A DNA stretch of 5,927 nucleotides from CAZOHN01 sp964579325. Its GTDB lineage: Bacteria > Pseudomonadota > Alphaproteobacteria > Rhodobacterales > Rhodobacteraceae. The position numbers and the translations under genes were made by a program. The notes under the pieces were generated by a model that searched no databases, was not told where the DNA came from, and saw only the letters and a list, made by a program, of their open reading frames with translations. The stretch is from assembly GCA_964579325.1 (NCBI GenBank), contig CAZOHN010000216.1:1-5927 (forward strand), written 5' to 3'. Of this stretch, positions 1-5,407 are shown piece by piece (the stretch's first letter is position 1; every line of letters begins with the position of its first letter).

Positions 1-228
1 AGCCCTACGGGCTGCCAAGCTCCAATAGGATCAAAGGTGTAGACAGTCTCAAGGGGGGAGTGGGACGTTCTCGGGCATGTGGGACACGCTGAACCACTTG
101 GTTTGCCGACGCAATCTCATCCGGAACCTGAAACAACCCTCTGGTCAGCCGGAGCATCTCACCGGGCAAGGTATCTCGATCTTACTTGTCAAACTGGTGC
201 GGCCGGAGGCTTGCCTCTGATCATGCAG
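1..228. other. Gene-free stretch, nothing recognised
   Basis: I see no convincing gene here on either strand. The short open frames crossing it have no ribosome binding site and no recognisable protein pattern. A small perfect inverted repeat, AGCCC-TAC-GGGCT, lies at the very edge (1-13). It could be the tail of a terminator of a gene to the left, but it is too short to call. The stretch leads directly into the transposase remnant that follows. Confidence 0.5.
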
Positions 229-371
229 ATCACTGTCTTCCCCAGCGAGCAGCAGTTCGGCGAATAAAGGCCCGTTACCGCGGGCTGACGAAGAACCTCG
301 TCCAGTTCTGAGTACTGTTCGCGCTTGGCACCCTGTTCCTGATCCGAAAGAGACTGCGGGCGCGAGGATGG
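229..371 (+). pseudogene. Degenerate C-terminal fragment of an IS5-family-like transposase
   Basis: Two reading frames joined end to end resemble the C-terminal end of IS5-type DDE transposases. Frame 1 (about 235-264) reads VFPSEQQFGE and then hits a stop at 265-267. The adjacent frame from 267 continues KARYRGLTKNLVQF, has a TGA at 309-311, and goes on VLFALGTLFLIRKRLRARG. Known family proteins end in a pattern of the type QFG-x-x-K-x-RYRGL-x-KN followed by a hydrophobic LFAL-x-x-L-x-x-x-R-x-x-L segment. The fragment therefore carries at least one frameshift near 264 and one in-frame stop, and it lacks the catalytic core. I see no clear terminal inverted repeats. The match rests on memory of the family motif, with no search done, and the element would be inactive. 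Confidence 0.5.
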
Positions 372-372
372 T

Positions 373-389
373 GGCTTGCTCCGCAAGCC
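373..389 (-). terminator. Perfect 7-bp hairpin downstream of the regulator gene, possible weak terminator
   Basis: GGCTTGC-TCC-GCAAGCC forms a perfect 7-bp stem with a 3-base loop, 47 bases past the stop codon of the regulator gene. The position suits a transcription end, but neither strand has a following T-run, so an intrinsic terminator is not well supported. It also falls within the extended frame of the transposase remnant and may simply belong to that element. Confidence 0.25.
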
Positions 390-435
390 TTCGAGCCAAA
401 TCAACTCGCATCAAGCGTGGGATCGTCTACTCAAT

Positions 436-2442
436 TCATCTGATTCCATAGCTCTGGATCTTTCTGTACAGCGTGGGCCGAGAGATCCCCAGAATGGTCG
501 CCGCGCGGCTGATGTTGCCGCCATTGGCTGCCAGCGTGTCCCTGATCATGCGGGACTCTACATCCCTAAGCGCCATGTGGGCCATCGTTCCGGATGGCGG
601 CGCTTCAGCCTGGCTTCCGGCCGACAACGGTGGGACGGGGCGCCGCACAAGTTCACGCGGGAGTTCGGCAAGACCGACGGTGCGCTGCCTGGCCATCACG
701 TGCAGCCCTGAAATGACATTGCGCATCTCGCGCACGTTTCCGGGCCAGTCGTAGGTCAGGAGGGCCTCCTGCGCATCGGATCGCAAGACCAGCGGATCGC
801 GGCCCGAGGATACGCTGAGCAATCGGTTGTAGTGCTCGGCGATCAGGAGGATGTCCTCGCCGCGCTCCTTCAGCGGCGGGATCGTCAGCGTGACCGAGCC
901 CAGCCGGTAGAACAGGTCGCTTCGGAACCGCTGCAGGGCGATCTCATCCACCATCACCCGGTTGGTCAGCGAGACCGAACGCAAGCGCGCGCCGAAGGGA
1001 TCGACTTCATCCGCCATGTTCGTCCAGTCATCGAGGATGCGCAGCAGGCAGGCCTGCAGTTCGGCCGAGAGTTCGCCGATCTCATCCAGAACCAGAAAGG
1101 GCATCGTTCGACCCGGGGTCGATACTGTTCCAGCGGCCGAACACGCCTTTTGCAGTGCTACCAGCCCAGCCTCGATGTCGTCGCGCGAGATCGCGGCGCA
1201 GTTGATCGGGGAAAAGCCCTGAAGCACTTCCGGCACCGCGCGCGACAGGATCAGGCGGGCAAAGAGTTGCTTGCCGACCCCGGTCTGACCTTCGATCAGG
1301 ATCGAGCCGTCCCCTCTGGCGAGGCGGTCCGCGGACTCGAGTACCTCGGTGATGGCCTCGCTGCGTCCGACGATCTTGAGGCCCGTTCCCGGAATCTCGA
1401 CGCCTGGCAGGGTCGTTTGGCCTGGTCTCGATGCCGGCCTGCGGTTCGGTTTGAAGACGAGGGCTGCGCCCTGTATCGCACCGTCCAGATCGATCAGGCG
1501 GATCTCCTGGCAGGCATGATCGGCGGGCAGCGCTCCAAGAATGCTGTCTTCTGTCAGCCCGGCCTTCAGGTTCAGGAGACGCGCGCCGTTCTGCAGGGTC
1601 GATCCTCCGCCAGCGAACTGCGGAATGGCCTCGCAATTGCGGTTGAAGATCAGCCGGCCGAAGCGGTCGATGAGCGCGATGCCTTCGCCGAACGAGCCCG
1701 GTTGCATCGGCACGGTCCCGACGATCGCCTCCATGAGGCGCATGTTGGTGAGCGATTGCTGGCGTTCCAGCGCGATCTCGATCTCGCTTGCGGCACTGGC
1801 CGCGAACGCGGCGTTGTGTTTCTGGAAGATCGAGGTCAGCCCGGACAGATTGATCGCGCCGATGATGGTCCGGTCGACGGGGTCGCGGATCGGCGCGGCG
1901 GCGCAGCTCCACGCCTTCATGCCCTCGCAGAAATGCTCTTCGCCATGCACGAAGACCGGTTGCCCGGCCCAGAGGGCGGTGCCGATGCCGTTCGTGCCAG
2001 AGGCATCCTCGCTCCAGATACCGCCGACGCGCAGGTTGATGCGGCCGGCTCTTTCCAGGGTCGAGCCGTCTCCGACCGTGTCGAGGATGACGCCGTCGCG
2101 GTCCGTCAGGATCAGAATGGCCTCGGCCCCGGCCAGCAGTTCGCCGATCTGGACCAGTGATTTCCTCGTGGCGTTGCGCAGGTCGGTGTTATCATGCTTG
2201 GATCGGCTGACGGCCCGCCCGTCCAGTGTCGGAGCGGCGTACTGTTCGGGCTTGATGCCGACGGAACTGCTGCGCACCCATGACCGATAGATCACCGGAC
2301 GCACGCCGGTAGCAGAGATGTTCGCCAGATCACGACCTTCCAGGAACCTTTTCCAGGCCCGCGAGGTTTCCCTCGGATCGACGTCGGCTCCGTCCAGAAA
2401 CGACTGGACCTGGGCCGGTCGGCCGTTCAAACCCCTGATCAA
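436..2442 (-). CDS. AcoR/MimR-type transcriptional activator (GAF, AAA+, Fis HTH) lacking the GAFTGA motif
   Basis: A 668-aa bacterial enhancer-binding-protein homologue. Residues 25-60 (RAWKRFLEG, VRPVIYRSWVRS) are the usual AcoR-type N terminus. Residues about 95-225 form a GAF-like sensor (GTNGIGTAL, EEHF, CAAAPIRDP). About 250-330 is PAS-like. The AAA+ domain spans about 355-590, with Walker A GQTGVGKQ (K391), Walker B FLVLDE (D453, E454), sensor I around N494, arginines R505, R507 and R513, and sensor II WPGNVRE (R571). A Fis-type HTH occupies about 628-665. The sigma54-contacting GAFTGA loop expected between NCAA (414-417) and Walker B is absent. The start is TTG, with GGGAG 7 bases upstream and an in-frame stop close above it, so no other start fits. 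It follows the 174-aa gene by 58 bases, probably in the same transcript. MimR, a family member, is needed for mimABCD expression in mycobacteria. Control of the divergent oxygenase gene is inferred. Confidence 0.9.
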   Translation of the reverse strand: MIRGLNGRPAQVQSFLDGADVDPRETSRAWKRFLEGRDLANISATGVRPVIYRSWVRSSSVGIKPEQYAAPTLDGRAVSRSKHDNTDLRNATRKSLVQIGELLAGAEAILILTDRDGVILDTVGDGSTLERAGRINLRVGGIWSEDASGTNGIGTALWAGQPVFVHGEEHFCEGMKAWSCAAAPIRDPVDRTIIGAINLSGLTSIFQKHNAAFAASAASEIEIALERQQSLTNMRLMEAIVGTVPMQPGSFGEGIALIDRFGRLIFNRNCEAIPQFAGGGSTLQNGARLLNLKAGLTEDSILGALPADHACQEIRLIDLDGAIQGAALVFKPNRRPASRPGQTTLPGVEIPGTGLKIVGRSEAITEVLESADRLARGDGSILIEGQTGVGKQLFARLILSRAVPEVLQGFSPINCAAISRDDIEAGLVALQKACSAAGTVSTPGRTMPFLVLDEIGELSAELQACLLRILDDWTNMADEVDPFGARLRSVSLTNRVMVDEIALQRFRSDLFYRLGSVTLTIPPLKERGEDILLIAEHYNRLLSVSSGRDPLVLRSDAQEALLTYDWPGNVREMRNVISGLHVMARQRTVGLAELPRELVRRPVPPLSAGSQAEAPPSGTMAHMALRDVESRMIRDTLAANGGNISRAATILGISRPTLYRKIQSYGIR

Positions 2443-2500
2443 AACGAAGCTCCCAACTTTGGCGTCAGCTCAGCCAGGCTTCTTTTCGTGTCACCCGCCC

Positions 2501-3025
2501 TTACGGTGTCGACTCGTCGGGTCCGGACTTGTCGACATTGGCTAGACCCAGGCACGACGACAGGTCTCGAAACAGGTCGTCTTCGGAGTAATCGTGACCA
2601 AGCACCCGATCGGCGGAGGCGCCGATCATGGTCTGGAGGTCGGCATCGAGCGGCGTCACGTAGCCATTGGCAGCCGTCGCCATGACGAAGCGAACCGCGC
2701 CGTTGCGCCGCTTCAACTCGCCCAGGAAGTGTAGCTGCCGGCCCGAGTTGCCATCTGCCAGCACCACGCGGCCGTTCGAACTGATGCGCAGATAGGGGGC
2801 GGGTGGATCAGCCGACCGTCGCGGGCTCTGATCGACGAAGATCATCCCGGATGCCTGCGCCCCGGACGGTTTCGGCCCGGCCGCCGTCCGGGCCTTGTTG
2901 GCCGAATAGCTGCCGCCGCTGATCTGGTCGGCCAACTTCTCGATGGTTCCCCAGTTGTGCCGCAACTGGTCCCTGGCGTGCTTGTCCTCTTCACGCGGCC
3001 CGCTGCGCTTCGAGATGATGTCCAC
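2501..3025 (-). CDS. Conserved-looking 174-aa protein of unknown function
   Basis: I do not recognise this family. The N-terminal 40 residues are charged and probably helical (RSGPREEDKHARDQ, then TIEKLADQISGG). A low-complexity Ala/Pro/Ser linker follows (about 45-80). Residues about 83-130 look beta-rich (YLRISSNGRVVLADG, RQLHFLGELKRR, VRFVMATAANGYVTP). The C-terminal 40 residues are acidic (YSEDDLFRDLSSCLGL). There is no signal peptide or membrane segment, so it is probably cytoplasmic. The start is GTG, with a strong GGGAGGT site 6 bases before the codon, which fixes the start well. The gene sits 207 bases after the 65-aa gene and 58 bases before the regulator gene. It may share a transcript with the regulator from a promoter near 3093. 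A partner or modulator role is only a guess. Confidence 0.78.
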   Translation of the reverse strand: MDIISKRSGPREEDKHARDQLRHNWGTIEKLADQISGGSYSANKARTAAGPKPSGAQASGMIFVDQSPRRSADPPAPYLRISSNGRVVLADGNSGRQLHFLGELKRRNGAVRFVMATAANGYVTPLDADLQTMIGASADRVLGHDYSEDDLFRDLSSCLGLANVDKSGPDESTP

Positions 3026-3092
3026 GATGTACCTCCCAGGTCGTCCGGGCGCTGCTGCGCTTTGTCGCGCTTATCCAATCGCCCAAGATTTC

Positions 3093-3098
3093 ATCATA
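3093..3098 (-). promoter_or_regulatory. Candidate sigma70 -10 element for the 174-aa gene and regulator
   Basis: Read on the minus strand this is TATGAT, one base from the TATAAT consensus. It lies in the 207-base gap between the 65-aa and 174-aa genes, about 68 bases before the GTG start. I see no good -35 hexamer at 15-18 bases upstream, as expected for an activator-dependent promoter. The implied start of transcription is near 3086, which places the TTACA/TGTAA dyad at about -67. Confidence 0.35.
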
Positions 3099-3147
3099 GC
3101 ACCTGTTGGTGATTCGACCTTCCTGGCGATTTCGTGTCGTCAGATCT

Positions 3148-3159
3148 TTACATCTGTAA
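3148..3159. promoter_or_regulatory. Palindromic candidate operator TTACA-TC-TGTAA
   Basis: This is a perfect 5-bp dyad with a 2-base spacer, inside the largest gap of the minus-strand gene set. Extended by two bases, its minus strand reads CGTTACAG, and the same 8-mer occurs in the dyad at 5026-5041 in front of the oxygenase operon. Its centre lies about 67 bases upstream of the predicted transcription start near 3086, a common place for an activator site. A second overlapping inverted repeat, CAGAT...ATCTG (3141-3156), shares part of it. Binding by the neighbouring regulator is inferred. Confidence 0.35.
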
Positions 3160-3232
3160 CGTTTCGTTCCACATCGCCCGCGATCAGCGGAGCGATCGCT
3201 TTCGGCTGCGGCAACGTGGCGCGTCGTATCGG

Positions 3233-3430
3233 TCAGTTCTGCCGCGTGGGCGGGTTGTTTCCCATCTTGCCTTCGGTGATCCAGCGCGCGGCCAGAATGA
3301 AGGCTCCGGTCGCGAACTCCCGCCCGTGGGCCGCGACCATCTCTTCGCCGACGCGGGCGATGCGCCGGAAGAACTCGTCCTTGCTCAGTTCCTCGGGGGT
3401 GAGGGCGGGTTGGGTCGGCGACGTGCTCAT
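3233..3430 (-). CDS. Small helical protein of unknown function (65 aa)
   Basis: A 65-aa protein that I cannot assign to a family. After a polar, Pro/Thr-rich start (residues 1-14) it is mostly predicted helix: LSKDEFFRRIARVGEEMVAAHG, broken here as residues 15-36, then a more hydrophobic stretch FATGAFILAARWI (39-51) and a short polar end. The hydrophobic stretch is too short and too flanked by charge to call a transmembrane helix with confidence. The ATG has an AGGAGG site 10 bases upstream. It starts 24 bases after the stop of the WD40 gene, so the two are very probably co-transcribed. Its size suggests an adaptor or structural partner, but nothing in the sequence shows a function. Confidence 0.7.
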   Translation of the reverse strand: MSTSPTQPALTPEELSKDEFFRRIARVGEEMVAAHGREFATGAFILAARWITEGKMGNNPPTRQN

Positions 3431-3454
3431 TTGAGAGATACCTCCTGTGCAGGG

Positions 3455-4552
3455 TCAGATCTTGAACATCTCGGCGGGAAACTCGATCAATGCGGCGGAG
3501 CCGTCCTGCCATCCGGCGGCCAGCATCCGGCCGTCGGAGGACCAGCCAAGAGCTGTTACCCCCGAGCCGGTGTCGACGCGCAGCAGGATCTCGTCTGCCC
3601 GACCGGGCTCTGCGAGGCTGACGAGCCCGTTGGCATAACCGACAGCCACCAGTTTGCGGGTCGGGCACGCCGCGATGCGCTCGACCAGGACCAGCCCCGG
3701 TCTGCCGGTGGCAATCGGCTGGCCCGCGCCGTCCAGCGACCACGCAGCCACACGGTATGCGCCCGAGGCAACGACCGCCCCGCCGTCGGGCGTGAAACCC
3801 GCCGAGGCAACCGGCCCGGGAAATCTGTCGCGCTGGGTGCAGCCCAGCGATGCAAGGTCGAGGACCGCGAGACCGTCGGGCCCGAGGCTGCAGGCAAGGT
3901 GGCGGCCCTTGGCGTCGAAGACCAGATCGACCGGCCGCCCGGCCAGGGCGACGTCCTGCGGAGGATCGTCCGCCTTCCCGGTCCAGAGCATGACCCCCCC
4001 GTCATGACCGCAGGCAAGCAGGCTCCTGTCCGGCGAAAAGCGGAGCACCGAGATCGCGCCGGGTGCCTGCCGGGTCAGCGGTTCTGCACCCTCGGCCCAA
4101 AGATGCAGGCAGTCATCCACGGCATAGGCGTAGGTGTCCGCGCGCGCGGCCGCCGCCGCGATCGGCCCAGACGCCTTCGGCGGCACGTGCCTTGATAGTC
4201 CGCCGGCGCTGACAGTGTTCATCCGTCCCGTCGATTTCCCGAACAGGAACCCCGCCATGCCGTGCGTTCCGAGCGCGGTGGTGCGCCCGTCGGTATGGTC
4301 GGCTTGGCGCAGGCCAGAATAGCCGCGGGTCCGCGGCAGGATCGACAGTTGCGCCGTATCGGCCGCCCGCCGGATGCGCGACTGCGGAGACGAGGCATCG
4401 GCGGTCGCTGCGATCGCGACCCTTCCGTCGGCGCATCCGAAGGCCACCGCGCTCAGATCGTCATTGAACAGGGCCTGATCCACCGCGCAGGGAACTGTCC
4501 AGTGCCGCGCAAGAAGGTCGAAAAGCTGCAGTTGCTCGTGCGTGTCCTTCAT
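3455..4552 (-). CDS. WD40-like beta-propeller protein
   Basis: A 365-aa protein with degenerate WD40 repeats. Blade-like segments can be read at about 23-48 (LFNDDLSAVAFGCADGRVAI), 165-192 (VLRFSPDRSLLACGHDGGVMLW), 206-233 (PVDLVFDAKGRHLACS), 246-272 (PVASAGFTPDGGAVVASG), 288-315 (IAACPTRKLVAVGYANGLVSL) and 331-358 (GVTALGWSSDGRMLAAGWQDGS). With a poorly conserved blade around 95-155 this would give a seven-bladed propeller. There is no signal peptide, so it is probably a cytoplasmic interaction platform. The ATG has GGGAG 6 bases upstream. It begins 40 bases after the 108-aa gene and ends 24 bases before the 65-aa gene, in an apparent operon. No catalytic motif is visible. A role as a scaffold for the small neighbours is inference. 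Confidence 0.85.
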   Translation of the reverse strand: MKDTHEQLQLFDLLARHWTVPCAVDQALFNDDLSAVAFGCADGRVAIAATADASSPQSRIRRAADTAQLSILPRTRGYSGLRQADHTDGRTTALGTHGMAGFLFGKSTGRMNTVSAGGLSRHVPPKASGPIAAAAARADTYAYAVDDCLHLWAEGAEPLTRQAPGAISVLRFSPDRSLLACGHDGGVMLWTGKADDPPQDVALAGRPVDLVFDAKGRHLACSLGPDGLAVLDLASLGCTQRDRFPGPVASAGFTPDGGAVVASGAYRVAAWSLDGAGQPIATGRPGLVLVERIAACPTRKLVAVGYANGLVSLAEPGRADEILLRVDTGSGVTALGWSSDGRMLAAGWQDGSAALIEFPAEMFKI

Positions 4553-4592
4553 GTCCCGCTCCCTGTCCGTCCCGTTGCGCGCCGCCGCCTGC

Positions 4593-4919
4593 CTAAGATT
4601 GGCAGAGGTCCGCGATGTCGATGTCTATCTGCTTGAGCGCCGCATCCAGCTCGGCCGCGGTCCGCTCGTGATGCTCGAGCAGTTCCTGCAACTGCGTCTG
4701 TTCGCGGAGGACCTGGGCCAGCTCCTCCGGCACGGGCGCACCGTCCCGGAAATCGGCAGGCCTGTCGCGCTGGGTCACCAGGACCTCGATCTCCTTGCCG
4801 GCGACACGGTGCTGCATGGTCAGGATCATCGCGTTCTCCTGCGTCAGGCGAAGGACGATACCCAGCCGATGCTTCTGCAGCCGGAACATCGCGTCGGGGT
4901 TCTCTGCGCTGGCTGACAT
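4593..4919 (-). CDS. 108-aa protein with coiled-coil-like C-terminal half, unknown function
   Basis: This is the first gene of the minus-strand set. With the ATG at 4919 the product has 108 residues. About 12-50 looks like a compact mixed alpha/beta part (FRLQKHRLGIVLRLTQ, MILTMQHRVAGKEIEVLVTQRD). About 60-105 is a Leu/Glu/Gln-rich helix (PEELAQVLREQTQLQELL, HERTAAELDAALKQIDIDIADL) that could form a coiled coil and so oligomerise or bind a partner. An in-frame ATG at 4973 would add 18 residues, but it has no ribosome binding site and its residues look non-coding. The 4919 start has only a weak GGA 7 bases upstream. The gene is followed after 40 bases by the WD40 gene. I recognise no family. 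Confidence 0.7.
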   Translation of the reverse strand: MSASAENPDAMFRLQKHRLGIVLRLTQENAMILTMQHRVAGKEIEVLVTQRDRPADFRDGAPVPEELAQVLREQTQLQELLEHHERTAAELDAALKQIDIDIADLCQS

Positions 4920-4931
4920 CGCTTCATCCGG

Positions 4932-4948
4932 TTTCCGGCAAACGGAAA
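4932..4948. promoter_or_regulatory. Perfect inverted repeat in the leader of the 108-aa gene
   Basis: TTTCCG-GCAAA-CGGAAA is a 6-bp perfect stem with a 5-base loop. It ends 12 bases before the ATG at 4919 on the minus strand, next to the weak ribosome binding site. It could be an RNA hairpin affecting translation, or a protein-binding dyad. The sequence does not decide between these. Confidence 0.25.
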
Positions 4949-5025
4949 GTTGCCGCCCGGCATGATGCCCCATTGCGGGGTGCGCGCCGCGGATTCTTGA
5001 ACAGGGGGAGCCGAGCGTAAGGGTT

Positions 5026-5053
5026 CGTTACAGTCCTGTATTCGAACATTACA
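5026..5053. promoter_or_regulatory. Candidate activator-binding dyad cluster upstream of the oxygenase operon
   Basis: TTACAG-TC-CTGTAT (5028-5041) is a dyad, preceded by CG so that it contains CGTTACAG. It is followed by the palindrome TTCGAA (5041-5046) and a further half-site TTACA at 5049-5053, exactly 21 bases (two helical turns) from the first TTACA. The same 8-mer CGTTACAG occurs on the minus strand of the dyad at 3154-3161. Enhancer-type activators with Fis HTHs commonly bind paired dyads, so this is a candidate site for the regulator encoded at 436-2442. Binding is inferred. Confidence 0.4.
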
Positions 5054-5105
5054 CTTAAATCAGCATTTGCTTTGGGTCCGCTCCCCCTCCAATCATCAAC
5101 CATCG

Positions 5106-5111
5106 AATAAT
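5106..5111 (+). promoter_or_regulatory. Weak candidate -10 element for the oxygenase operon
   Basis: AATAAT matches five of six positions of TATAAT and lies in the AT-rich part of the divergent region, downstream of the dyad cluster. No recognisable -35 hexamer precedes it, so use would require an activator. The predicted start near 5118 puts the dyad at about -83. The element is short and could occur by chance. Confidence 0.2.
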
Positions 5112-5351
5112 CAACGACACGTCCGGACCGGGCGCGTTGCAAGAACGAAGGATGAAGGGCGAGTCCCCCGATCTGTCGCGGACGAGGTGGCATCAGGGTT
5201 TCGCCAAGGCTCGGGCCGGCAATGCCGTTCCTGTGGCTTTCTGACCTTCGCCGACGAAAAGGGAGGATTGGACTCGCGTGGAACGGTGCCTTTCGGCTCC
5301 GCACGTGGATTGCATTCTCTCTTCGCTGTCAGCCGTGGAAAGCCCCGGTTC

Positions 5352-5365
5352 CGGTCGAAAGACCG
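5352..5365 (+). promoter_or_regulatory. GNRA-tetraloop hairpin just upstream of the oxygenase gene
   Basis: CGGTC-GAAA-GACCG forms a perfect 5-bp stem capped by a GAAA tetraloop, an especially stable RNA form. It ends 29 bases before the ribosome binding site of the oxygenase gene. It could stabilise the mRNA 5' end or mark an RNA processing site. The same bases also happen to contain a GG-N10-GC spacing (5353-5366), but with no other match to a sigma54 promoter. Confidence 0.3.
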
Positions 5366-5407
5366 CCCGTGCGGACCGCTATACGCAACCAGGAGAGGTG
5401 AGTATCA

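Larger units (their letters stand above)
4920..5407. other. Divergent control region and long leader of the oxygenase operon
   Basis: This is a 488-base stretch between the divergent 108-aa gene and the oxygenase gene. The open frames that cross it on both strands read as Arg/Pro/Ser-rich noise and lack ribosome binding sites, so I treat it as non-coding. It holds small hairpins near the 108-aa gene (4932-4948, 4959-4969), the TTACA/TGTAA dyad cluster (5026-5053), and a locally AT-rich segment (about 5040-5112) with a possible -10 AATAAT at 5106-5111. Beyond that lies a GC-rich stretch with potential RNA structure up to the start codon. If transcription begins near 5118, the leader would be about 290 bases long. 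Confidence 0.6.

Noticed and set aside
1082..1912. 276-codon minus-strand frame overlapping the regulator
   Set aside because: It is an Arg/Asp/Pro-rich out-of-frame reading of the regulator gene, and the regulator frame carries all conserved motifs.
832..2160. 442-codon open frame on the plus strand inside the regulator gene
   Set aside because: It is antisense to a gene with clear AAA+ and HTH motifs. Its translation is Arg/Gln/Asp-rich with no domain pattern, as expected from complementary GC-rich coding DNA.
3134..4195. 353-codon plus-strand open frame across the 65-aa and WD40 genes
   Set aside because: It is low-complexity Arg/Gly/Pro composition with no ribosome site. The opposite strand has repeat-structured protein and proper starts.
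4920..4973. Longer start (ATG at 4973) for the 108-aa protein
   Set aside because: No Shine-Dalgarno sequence precedes it, and the extra 18 residues (MGHHAGRQLSVCRKPDEA) read like leader DNA containing the 4932-4948 hairpin.
5188..5202. TGGCAT-CAGGG-TTTC as a sigma54 promoter
   Set aside because: The essential GC of the -12 element is TC here, and the GG-to-GC distance does not fit at any nearby GC.
4924..5304. 126-codon minus-strand frame in the divergent region
   Set aside because: It has no ribosome site and no recognisable pattern. It covers the dyads and AT-rich segment expected of a control region.
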